Positions 1 to 5,991 of a stretch of DNA of 10,658 nucleotides are shown here, piece by piece. The notes below the pieces were generated by a model that was not told the origin of the DNA, ran no database searches, and saw only the letters and a program-made list of their open reading frames with translations. The stretch lies in the NCBI GenBank assembly GCA_012510305.1, contig JAAZIE010000412.1:1-10658 (forward strand), read 5' to 3'. The translations under genes were made by a program, and so were the position numbers. Positions within the stretch are counted from its first letter, which is position 1. Each line of letters starts with the position of its first letter. The DNA is from Bacillota bacterium (GTDB taxonomy: Bacteria > Bacillota > Dethiobacteria > DTU022).

Positions 1-1656
1 CAGTGAACCGTAGCGCCGGGCATTGTCGGCCAGCTGTTCGATCCCTTTAAGCCTTTCCTCGTACTGGTCGGGATAGTTTTTGTGGAGGATCTCTTCGTAG
101 CCTTGCCCCATGATCAGGGCAACCAACCCGGCGATGCCCTCATTTTCTCCGCCCTTTTCTGCACCGGTGAGCGCCGGCAAGCGCTCCCGGAGCGCTTCCA
201 GGGTCCGGCAAAGCGTGCGCCAGCCCTCTTTGCCGCGGGCGGGAACCACCCGGCCGGACAGGGCGGCATCAAGGGGATCACCGCTTTCCCTGAGATCGCT
301 CCAGAGCCGGTTGAAGGTAGCCTGCCCCAACCCCGGTTGCAGCAGCGCCAGGCGCCGCCAGGCCTCTGCATCGGCGGGGTTGTGGAGCACCTTCAGATAG
401 GCCAGCACATCTTTGATGTGGCTTTTTTGCAAAAACTTGAGCCCGCCGAAGGTGCAGTAAGGGAGCCCCTCCCGCAAAAGGGCAAACTCCAGTTCGGCGG
501 AGAGGTACGCGCTGCGATAAAGCACGGCCATCTCCCTCAAGGGAATACCGCCGCGACGCAGGGCGCTGATCCGCTCAAGCACAAAGGAGGCTTCTTCACG
601 GGCGTCCCTGGCGCCGACGACCAACGGTTTTTCGACGGGGGGATTATCCGAAAATAGTTTTTTCGGCAGCTGCACCCGGTTAAAAGCGATAGAAGCGTTG
701 GCCAGGGCGACGATCTCCGGGGTGCTGCGGTAATTTTGCTCCATCCGCACCACCAGGGCTTGCGGGTATTTTTCGGGAAACGAGAGGATGTTGCCCACAT
801 TGGCAAAGCGAAAAGCATAGATCGATTGGGCATCGTCCCCCACGGCGCAGAGGGAGGCGGCGCCGGCAAACTGGTCCACCAGGCGTCCCTGGACGATATT
901 GGTATCCTGGAATTCGTCAACAAGAAGATGATCGAAACGCTCCCGGTACTGCTCCCTGACTCCGGGGTGATCCTCAAAGAGCTGCAGCCAGCAGAGCAGC
1001 AGATCGTCAAAGTCAAAGGCGTTGGCCTCCACTTTTTTTTGTTCGTACAGCGCAGCCAGCTCTTCGATCAGGGAGAGGTGATCGAAGTTGAAGGGGTAAT
1101 CTTCCAGCACCACTTTATGCAGGGGCACCCCTGAATTGCGCGTCCGGCTGATCATCCGCCCCAGCAGGCCCCGGCGGATCAGCAGCCGCCGCTCTTCTTC
1201 GCCCAGGCCGTGGGGCAGCCCGGCGGCCAGCTGCCGCAGAATGCTGCGGCTGTCGTCTTCATCCAAGATCGTAAAATTGCCCCGGCGCTGCACCAACAGT
1301 GCATGCCGGCGCAAAACAGCGGCGCCAAAACTGTGGAAGGTGCCCGCCCAGAGACCCCCGGGCCAGGCGCCCAGCAGGTGCTGCAGCCGCTGTTTCATCT
1401 CTTCGGCGGCCTTGTTCGTAAAAGTTAAAAGCAGGATTTTGCCCGGCGGCACCCCGCTTTTAACCAGGTGTGCCGCACGGTAGACCAGCGCTCTTGTTTT
1501 TCCCGATCCCGGGCCGGCCAGGCCCAGGATGACCCTTTCTTCGGCAGTGACAAACTTGAACTGGGGCCCGTTCAGCTCGCGGCGCAGCCGCTCCAGCCAG
1601 CCCGGGTCTGTTTCCAGATGCTCATCTGTTGAATGCCCGCCTGTACCAATTTCCAC
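1..1656 (-). CDS. UvrD/PcrA-type superfamily 1 ATP-dependent DNA helicase (C-terminus beyond window)
   Basis: An open frame of 552 codons runs off the left edge. It starts at GTG 1656, preceded by AGGAGG (1664-1669) with a 7-base gap. Visible SF1A motifs, in order: Walker A AGPGSGKT at about residues 47-54, motif Ia LLLTFTNKAAEEM, Walker B/motif II DEFQDT at 247-252, motif III GDDAQSIYAFR at 273-283, motif IV QNYRST at 307-312, and the PcrA-like segment HIKDVLAYLKVLHNP near 405-425. Motifs V and VI are not yet reached, so roughly the last quarter or third is missing. Family members are 3'-5' cytoplasmic helicases that act in repair and in removing proteins or stalled forks from DNA. The leader before Walker A, about 46 residues, is somewhat longer than usual. 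PcrA and the other UvrD-like paralogues cannot be told apart without the C-terminus, so no symbol is given. The family assignment is very secure. Confidence 0.95.
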   Translation of the reverse strand, partial: MEIGTGGHSTDEHLETDPGWLERLRRELNGPQFKFVTAEERVILGLAGPGSGKTRALVYRAAHLVKSGVPPGKILLLTFTNKAAEEMKQRLQHLLGAWPGGLWAGTFHSFGAAVLRRHALLVQRRGNFTILDEDDSRSILRQLAAGLPHGLGEEERRLLIRRGLLGRMISRTRNSGVPLHKVVLEDYPFNFDHLSLIEELAALYEQKKVEANAFDFDDLLLCWLQLFEDHPGVREQYRERFDHLLVDEFQDTNIVQGRLVDQFAGAASLCAVGDDAQSIYAFRFANVGNILSFPEKYPQALVVRMEQNYRSTPEIVALANASIAFNRVQLPKKLFSDNPPVEKPLVVGARDAREEASFVLERISALRRGGIPLREMAVLYRSAYLSAELEFALLREGLPYCTFGGLKFLQKSHIKDVLAYLKVLHNPADAEAWRRLALLQPGLGQATFNRLWSDLRESGDPLDAALSGRVVPARGKEGWRTLCRTLEALRERLPALTGAEKGGENEGIAGLVALIMGQGYEEILHKNYPDQYEERLKGIEQLADNARRYGSL

Positions 1657-1760
1657 GGTTAGTCCTCCTGAGTAAGCTCTTTCTTCCATAAGTAAAACAT
1701 ACTGGCGCGATAGACTCAAGGAATTCCGGTGCTGCTTTTAAAATTGTGCTTAGCCGAACA

Positions 1761-1789
1761 TGGACATTTTAAAAAGAATACGTTAACAT
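1761..1789 (+). promoter_or_regulatory. Sigma-A-like promoter of the DUF1538/PII operon
   Basis: TGGACA (1761-1766, 5/6 to the -35 consensus) and TAACAT (1784-1789, 4/6 to the -10 consensus) are separated by exactly 17 bases. The spacer is A/T-rich, in a small AT-rich island within GC-rich DNA, and the start codon lies 31 bases downstream. It is the best-spaced hexamer pair I found in the 164-bp divergent gap. It was recognised by eye and is untested. Confidence 0.55.
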
Positions 1790-1820
1790 TTAAACGGACA
1801 AGGACAGGAGAAGGTCACCA

Positions 1821-2513
1821 GTGCTCGAAGAAATCAAGAAGATTTTTATCGAAGTAATCCAATCGGTAGCCCCCATCATCGTCGTGATCACCGCTCTTTT
1901 ATTTATTTTAAAATTGCCCGGCGGGATCATCGGCCAATTCTTGGGCGGGGCGGCTCTGTTCACCCTGGGGCTTTTTTTATTTTTGATCGGCATCCAGGTA
2001 GGCTTGCTTCCCGTAGGCGAGGCGGTAGGAGCAGCGCTGGCTGAAAGAGGCTCGCTGGCGGTGCTCATCGGCACTGCTTTTATCCTGGGCCTCACCGTTA
2101 CCGTGGCCGAGCCGAACACAGGGGTGCTCTCCCATTACGTGGAGATGGCTTCAGACGGCCGCATCGGCGCCTCCACCCTCACCGCGGCCGTAGCCCTGGG
2201 GGTGGCGATTTTTGTCGCCCTGGCCCTGCTGCGCCTTTTTTTGAATATCCCCCTCGCTCTTTTGCTGGGTGCCGGCTGCGCCATAACCCTTTCGCTGCTT
2301 ATCTTTACGCCGGCCCGGTTTGCCGCGGTCTCCTATGATGCCGGGGGAGTCATCACCGGCCCGCTGCTGGTCCCCTTTGTCCTGGCCCTGGGTATCGGCA
2401 TCGCTTCGGTACTGGGCGGCAAATCGGTCCTGGAAGATGGTTTCGGCCTTATCGGCCTGGCCTTCTTTGGGCCGATCATCGGAGTAATGCTCCTGGGGGT
2501 GCTGCTCGGTTGA
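1821..2513 (+). CDS. DUF1538 family integral membrane protein, first copy
   Basis: A 230-residue, almost wholly hydrophobic protein with about six to seven membrane segments (for example near residues 17-32, 43-63, 79-95 and 120-140, plus three in the C-terminal half). Features shared with the next gene mark the DUF1538 family: GxQVGLLPVGE at 57-67, TVAEP at 94-98, YDAGGVITGP in the second half and a C-terminal LEDGFGLIGLAFFGPIIG. The family's biochemical role is not established to my knowledge. Membrane location and small conserved acidic or proline-containing motifs suggest a transporter or channel (inference). The start is GTG 1821, with AGGAG at 1806-1810. The stop overlaps the start of the second copy (TTGA), so the two are probably translationally coupled and form one complex. 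Family call strong, function unknown. Confidence 0.85.
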   Translation: MLEEIKKIFIEVIQSVAPIIVVITALLFILKLPGGIIGQFLGGAALFTLGLFLFLIGIQVGLLPVGEAVGAALAERGSLAVLIGTAFILGLTVTVAEPNTGVLSHYVEMASDGRIGASTLTAAVALGVAIFVALALLRLFLNIPLALLLGAGCAITLSLLIFTPARFAAVSYDAGGVITGPLLVPFVLALGIGIASVLGGKSVLEDGFGLIGLAFFGPIIGVMLLGVLLG

Positions 2514-3373
2514 CCATCCCGCTTATTTTTCAGGGTTTTGGCCAGGTGCTGAAAGAGGTTACCGCCGCGGTCCTGCCCCTGCTGGTGCTGCTTCTTTTTT
2601 TTCGCCCTATTTTCAAATTACCCCGCCGGCTGATCCAAAATACGCTTAAAGGGCTGGCTATCGCTTTTGTGGGCCTGCTTTTTTTCCTGCAGGGCGTCAA
2701 GGTGGGCTTCATGCCGGTGGGACGGGAGATCGGGGCAGCCCTGGGAAACTCAAGTTACGCCTGGGCGCTGATCCCTGTGGGCTTTCTTCTGGGTTTTGCG
2801 GCCACTTTTGCCGAACCGGCGGTGCGCATACTGAGCAGCCAGGTGGAAAACGCCTCCAGCGGCTATATTCGTTCAGAGCTGATCCTCTATACCCTTTCTA
2901 TCGGCGTGGCCCTGGTTACCGCCCTGGGCATGACCAAGCTGATTTACGGCTTCCCCATCCACTACCTCGTTGTCCCGGGATACCTGCTGGCCCTGGTGAT
3001 GCTTAAATTTTCGCAGCCGGCTTTTACCGGAATCGCCTTCGACTCCGCCGGGGTGGCCACGGGCCCCATCTCGGTTACCCTGATCATGGCCGTGGCCGTG
3101 GGTGCGGCAGCTGAACTGGAGGGAAGGGATCCGGTGCTGGACGGTTTTGGAATCGTCGCCCTCATCGCCCTGGCTCCCATCCTGCTGGTGCTTCTTTTGG
3201 GGATCATTTACCCCGACCAGGGCAGGGAGGAGAGGGAGAGCAAAACTGAAGGAGAGAGTAGCGGTGAAGAAGAAGAGGTAACGGATATTGATCCGGAGGC
3301 GAAAAAGGAGTTGCCTGCGCATGGGCAGGAAGATAAAGGCCTTTTGAACAATAATAATGCAGGGGAGGGATAG
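2510..3373 (+). CDS. DUF1538 family integral membrane protein, second copy, with acidic C-terminal tail
   Basis: A 287-residue membrane protein that aligns along its length with the preceding gene: GVKVGFMPVGREIG at 62-75, TFAEPAV at 99-105, then FDSAGVATGP and DGFGIVALIALAP near the end of the membrane part. It adds a hydrophilic tail of about 54 residues after the last membrane segment, rich in Glu, Asp and Lys and ending in an Asn run, which the first copy lacks. The start is TTG 2510, overlapping the TGA of the upstream gene by four bases. A G-rich stretch (2495-2499) can act as ribosome binding site. As I recall, DUF1538 also occurs as single proteins with two such halves. Here the halves are separate genes, so a hetero-oligomer is a reasonable inference. 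The charged tail could be where the PII-like protein encoded next binds, but nothing in the sequence proves it. Confidence 0.85.
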   Translation: MTIPLIFQGFGQVLKEVTAAVLPLLVLLLFFRPIFKLPRRLIQNTLKGLAIAFVGLLFFLQGVKVGFMPVGREIGAALGNSSYAWALIPVGFLLGFAATFAEPAVRILSSQVENASSGYIRSELILYTLSIGVALVTALGMTKLIYGFPIHYLVVPGYLLALVMLKFSQPAFTGIAFDSAGVATGPISVTLIMAVAVGAAAELEGRDPVLDGFGIVALIALAPILLVLLLGIIYPDQGREERESKTEGESSGEEEEVTDIDPEAKKELPAHGQEDKGLLNNNNAGEG

Positions 3374-3376
3374 CCA

Positions 3377-3724
3377 ATGTCACCGGCTTATGAACAGGAT
3401 CTCATCGTCACAATCATCAAGAAAGGTTATTCAGAAGAGATCATCGCAGCCTCGAAAAAGGCCGGCGCCGAGGGGGCGACGATTATGTTCGGCCGCGGCA
3501 CCAGTATTCATGAGCAGAAAAAAATACTGGGCATCCCCATAGAACCGGAAAAAGAGATAGTCTTTACCGTGGTCCCGCAGGTGATATCTGAAAAGGTGCT
3601 CAGCGCCATCGTCAAGGCCGGCAAGCTGGAACGGCCCGCCACCGGTATCGCTTTTATCCTGGAGCTGAAAAAAGTGGCCGGAGTGGCCCACCTGCTGCAG
3701 GAGCAAAACAGCCCCGGGGACTGA
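3377..3724 (+). CDS. PII-family (GlnB/GlnK-like) signalling protein linked to DUF1538
   Basis: A 115-residue protein of normal PII length. It begins with the first beta-strand (DLIVTIIKKG) and helix (EEIIAASKKAGAEGATIMFGRGT, about residues 20-42). The T-loop region is at about 39-60 (GRGTSIHEQKKILGIPIEPEKE), followed by strand IVFTVVP and a C-terminal PATGIAFILELKKVAGV. PII proteins are cytoplasmic trimers that bind ATP/ADP and often 2-oxoglutarate and control transporters or enzymes. No Tyr occurs in the T-loop, so the classical uridylylation site is absent. The usual B-loop Gly-Asp-Gly is replaced by PATGIAF, which marks a divergent subfamily. It starts at ATG 3377, three bases after the upstream stop, with GGGGAGG at 3362-3368. 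Its place directly after two membrane proteins mirrors glnK-amtB, so a role in gating them is likely (inference). Confidence 0.85.
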   Translation: MSPAYEQDLIVTIIKKGYSEEIIAASKKAGAEGATIMFGRGTSIHEQKKILGIPIEPEKEIVFTVVPQVISEKVLSAIVKAGKLERPATGIAFILELKKVAGVAHLLQEQNSPGD

Positions 3725-3751
3725 GCACAGCCGCTGTCCGCTAAAATATTC

Positions 3752-3776
3752 AAGGGGCGCCCGGAGGCACCCCCTT
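3752..3776. terminator. Hairpin between convergent operons, probable bidirectional terminator
   Basis: AAGGGG (3752-3757) pairs with CCCCTT (3771-3776), and an inner GCC/GGC helix closes a short loop, with one mismatch and one bulged C between the two helices. It is followed by ATTT on the plus strand and by TTGAATATTTT on the minus strand. It lies 28 bases after the PII stop and 33 bases from the rubredoxin stop, exactly where convergent operons need a terminator. The U-tracts are weak. Confidence 0.5.
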
Positions 3777-3808
3777 ATTTCCCTGCTGCCAAAACCCGTT
3801 ACACGAGA

Positions 3809-3970
3809 TCAATCCAGCTTGGTGAAGTCTTCCTTGCCCACGCCGCAATCCGGGCAAACCCAATCTTCGGGAAGATCCTCAAAAGAGGTCCCCGGCTCGA
3901 TCCCCGCGCTGCTGTCCCCTTCCGCCGGATCGTAGATATAGCCGCAAACATCGCATTCCCATTTTTCCAT
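3809..3970 (-). CDS. Rubredoxin
   Basis: A 53-residue protein with the full rubredoxin signature: Cys6-x-x-Cys9-Gly (CDVCGYIYDPAEGD) and Cys39-x-x-Cys42-Gly (WVCPDCGVGKEDF). The spacing matches classical one-iron rubredoxins of about 52-54 residues. The four cysteines bind one Fe for single-electron transfer in the cytoplasm. The frame stays open upstream to 4039, but that extension lies inside the end of fprA. ATG 3970 gives the canonical N-terminus MEKWEC and has GGAAGGGGG about 8 bases upstream. It begins 26 bases after the fprA stop, so it is co-transcribed with it and is the likely direct electron donor to the flavodiiron protein. A rubredoxin reductase is not in this window. Confidence 0.97.
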   Translation of the reverse strand: MEKWECDVCGYIYDPAEGDSSAGIEPGTSFEDLPEDWVCPDCGVGKEDFTKLD

Positions 3971-3996
3971 CCCTCGGGCCCCCTTCCAGTAATGTT

Positions 3997-5193
3997 TTAA
4001 CCCTGCTCCTTGACTTTCCGGGCCAGGACGCGCCCCCATTCGCGGCAGCTTTCCAGCCCCGCCTCATCGGGGACCCAGAGCAGCTCCAGCCCTTCACCGG
4101 CCAGGGTCAAGCCGGCCGCTTCAAGCTTTCCTTCCATCGCCTTCACCGCTCCCCTGCTCCAGCCGTAGGAGCCGAAGGCGGCGCCAAGGCGGTTCACCGG
4201 TTTTAACCCGGTGAGCTCATCCAAAAAAGGCGAGAGCACGGAAAGGTGGCTGCGGTTGACCGTCGGGGAACCCACCACCAGGAGACGCGCCTCCAGCAGC
4301 TCGGTAAAGATATGGTTGAGATCGCGTATCGAGATCTTGACCAGCCGGGCATCAACTTTCTCCGCGGCCAACCCCTCGATGATGGAGCGGGCCATGGCAG
4401 CGGTACTTCCCCACATGGTATCGTAAACCACCACTGCCCGGGGGAGCCATTCTCCCGAAGCCCAGCGCCGGTAAGCTTCGATGATCCGGCCGGGATTTTT
4501 CCGCCAGATCACCCCGTGGCTGGGCGCGATCATGGAGATGGGGATACCGAGCCCGGCGACCTCGTCCAGTTTCTTGAGAACGAGTTTGCTCAAGGGGTAG
4601 AGGATGTTGGCGTAATAGCGGGAGGCTTCCTCCATGATCAGGTCGGTCTCCACCTCGTCGTCAAAACGAAAAGCGCTCGCCAGGTGCTGGCCGAAAGCAT
4701 CGTTGGGCATGAGCAGGGCATCTTCCTGAACATAGGTGAACATGCTGTCCGGCCAGTGCAGCATGGGCGCTTCGATGAAGCTCAGGGTGCGCCGGCCCAG
4801 CGCCAGCTCGCTGCCGGTCTTGACCACCTCGTAATCCCAGTTCCCATAGTAATGCTTTTCCAGGCCCGCCTTGCACCGGGCGGTGCAGAAGATCTTCGCT
4901 TTCGGGGCCAGTTTCATAACCTCGGGAAGCGCACCGGTGTGATCGGTTTCCAGGTGATTGACCACGATATAATCGATCCGCGCGGGATCGATGATTTTCC
5001 TGATCCGCTCCACCATCTCCCCGGCAAAAGGAGCGTAGACCGCATCGACCAGGGTAACCTTTTCGTCTACGATCAGATAGCTGTTGTAGGTGGTGCCGCG
5101 GTGGGTTTTGTAAACGGGACCGTGAAAATATTGCATATCCCAGTCGATCGCCCCCACCCAGTAAATCCCTTCCTTTAACAGAACCGGTTCCAC
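3997..5193 (-). CDS. fprA: A-type flavodiiron protein (oxygen/nitric oxide reductase)
   Basis: A 398-residue two-domain protein of the usual FprA size. The N-terminal metallo-beta-lactamase-like domain (about 1-250) carries the diiron ligands: His80, Glu82, Asp84 and His85 in NHLETDH, His146 in LHWPDS, Asp165 in NDAFGQH and His226 in PSHGVIW. The C-terminal flavodoxin-like domain (about 252-398) begins with strand VVVYD and the FMN phosphate loop TMWGST (259-264). Known homologues reduce O2 to water and/or NO to N2O in the cytoplasm of anaerobes, taking electrons from rubredoxin. There is no fused rubredoxin or NADH-oxidoreductase domain, consistent with the separate rubredoxin gene 26 bases downstream. 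It starts at GTG 5193 with a full AAGGAGG (5204-5210), 10 bases away. It lies 54 bases after the superoxide dismutase stop, in the same operon. Sequence cannot settle the preference for O2 or NO. Confidence 0.96.
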   Translation of the reverse strand: MEPVLLKEGIYWVGAIDWDMQYFHGPVYKTHRGTTYNSYLIVDEKVTLVDAVYAPFAGEMVERIRKIIDPARIDYIVVNHLETDHTGALPEVMKLAPKAKIFCTARCKAGLEKHYYGNWDYEVVKTGSELALGRRTLSFIEAPMLHWPDSMFTYVQEDALLMPNDAFGQHLASAFRFDDEVETDLIMEEASRYYANILYPLSKLVLKKLDEVAGLGIPISMIAPSHGVIWRKNPGRIIEAYRRWASGEWLPRAVVVYDTMWGSTAAMARSIIEGLAAEKVDARLVKISIRDLNHIFTELLEARLLVVGSPTVNRSHLSVLSPFLDELTGLKPVNRLGAAFGSYGWSRGAVKAMEGKLEAAGLTLAGEGLELLWVPDEAGLESCREWGRVLARKVKEQG

Positions 5194-5247
5194 GCGTTCC
5201 AGGCCTCCTTGCTGTTATTTTGCCGGCGTCTTATTTTCTTTTCCGCA

Positions 5248-5835
5248 TCAAGAGCCGAGACGGCGGTTGACATCCTCCCAGTTCACCAGGTTCCACCAGG
5301 CCTCAATAAAAGCCGCCCGCTTGTTCTGGTACTGGAGGTAATAGGCGTGCTCCCAGAGATCGAGAGCCAAAAGCGGCACCGCCCCCCACTGGGTCAGGTT
5401 CTGGTGTTTTTCAGCGGTCAGTATCTCCAGCTTGTTGAACACCGGAACCTCGCAGAGCAGCGCCCACCCGGAACCCTCCACCGCCGCAGCCGCCGCGGAG
5501 AACTGCTTTTTGAACTGATCAAAGCCGCCGAAATCGCGCTCGATCAGCTCCGCCACCGGGCCGGCCGCCGGGCCGCCGCCGCCGGGCTTCATATTCTCCC
5601 AGAACAGGGAGTGCAGGATATGACCGGAGCCGTGAAAGGCGATCTCTCTTTCCCAGTGCTTGACCAGGGCAAAATCACCTTTTTCGCGGGCCCCGGCCAG
5701 CTTTTGTACGGCGTTGTTCAGCCCCTCCACGTAGGCTTTATGATGGGCGCCGTGATGCAAACGGAGCGTTTTCTCTTCATAATAGGGTTCCAGGGCAGCG
5801 TAATCATAGGGCAAAGCGGGGAGTTCATGCTTCAC
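5248..5835 (-). CDS. sod: Fe/Mn-family superoxide dismutase
   Basis: A 195-residue protein of standard length, without a signal peptide and therefore cytoplasmic. It converts superoxide to O2 and H2O2. Metal ligands are visible: His27 (LHHGAHHKAYV, with gateway His31 and Tyr35), His75 (HILHSLFWENM), and Asp159 and His163 in the family signature DLWEHAYY. The tail WNLVNWEDVNRR is typical. The outer-sphere position after strand EILTAEK appears to hold His144-Gln145, recalling mycobacterial and archaeal enzymes more than E. coli SodA or SodB, so metal choice (Fe, Mn or either) is left open. The glycine-rich loop GGGGPAAG lies at 85-92. It starts at GTG 5835, with AGGAGG (5844-5849) 8 bases away. 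It is the first gene of the sod-fprA-rubredoxin operon, downstream of an extended -10 promoter. Confidence 0.96.
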   Translation of the reverse strand: MKHELPALPYDYAALEPYYEEKTLRLHHGAHHKAYVEGLNNAVQKLAGAREKGDFALVKHWEREIAFHGSGHILHSLFWENMKPGGGGPAAGPVAELIERDFGGFDQFKKQFSAAAAAVEGSGWALLCEVPVFNKLEILTAEKHQNLTQWGAVPLLALDLWEHAYYLQYQNKRAAFIEAWWNLVNWEDVNRRLGS

Positions 5836-5864
5836 GAAAATCGCCTCCTGTCATGGTTTTGGCA

Positions 5865-5873
5865 ATTATAACA
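5865..5873 (-). promoter_or_regulatory. Extended -10 promoter of the sod-fprA-rubredoxin operon
   Basis: On the minus strand TATAAT (5870 to 5865) matches the consensus perfectly. It is preceded by TG one base upstream (5873-5872), making a TGnTATAAT extended -10. No convincing -35 hexamer sits 16-18 bases upstream, which is what extended -10 promoters tolerate. It lies 29 bases before the GTG start. Confidence 0.65.
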
Positions 5874-5897
5874 TATTTAGCCTGCCGCCGGTAGCAT

Positions 5898-5913
5898 GCC
5901 CAAAAAATTGGGC
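5898..5913. repeat. Perfect inverted repeat upstream of the sod promoter
   Basis: GCCCAA (5898-5903) and TTGGGC (5908-5913) flank AAAA. With one bulge the stem extends by GCA (5894-5896) and TGC (5914-5916). It lies just upstream of the extended -10 element, over the usual -35 to -45 zone of the sod promoter. That position fits an operator. As a terminator for the regulator gene it would lack a following T-run on the minus strand. Confidence 0.45.
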
Positions 5914-5955
5914 TGCCGGATTAGCCGGACCATTACGTGCCCTGCGTCAAATTGG

Positions 5956-5991
5956 AAAAGCGCAGCGGTCACGGGCCGGTTACCCGGCGCT
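5956..5991 (-). terminator. Possible weak terminator after the HTH regulator
   Basis: On the minus strand, directly at the stop codon, AGCGC (5991-5987) can pair with GCGCT (5963-5959), followed by TTT. The region between contains a nested CCGG-GTAA-CCGG hairpin. The T-run is only four bases and the outer stem only five pairs, so this is tentative. Confidence 0.25.

Noticed and set aside
82..1134. Plus-strand frames (191 and 132 codons) and a 159-codon minus frame within the helicase region
   Set aside because: All overlap the helicase frame with its ordered SF1 motifs, and their translations are low-complexity GC-rich shadow sequence.
1657..1740. Promoter for the helicase on the minus strand (TTGAGT at 1719-1714)
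   Set aside because: At 17 bases spacing the -10 would be TTTACT, only 3/6 to consensus. No hexamer pair is convincing, though a promoter must lie somewhere in this gap.
3971..4039. N-terminal extension of rubredoxin to an ATG at 4039
   Set aside because: It would overlap the end of fprA and add 23 residues not seen in rubredoxins. ATG 3970 has its own ribosome binding site and gives canonical Cys6/Cys9 numbering.
4246..5178. 310-codon open frame on the plus strand opposite fprA
   Set aside because: The minus strand encodes an unambiguous flavodiiron protein with all metal ligands. The opposite frame has no family-like motif and no ribosome binding site, and is a by-product of high GC at third codon positions.
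5209..5871. 220-codon plus-strand frame opposite sod
   Set aside because: The minus strand carries a complete superoxide dismutase with all four metal ligands.
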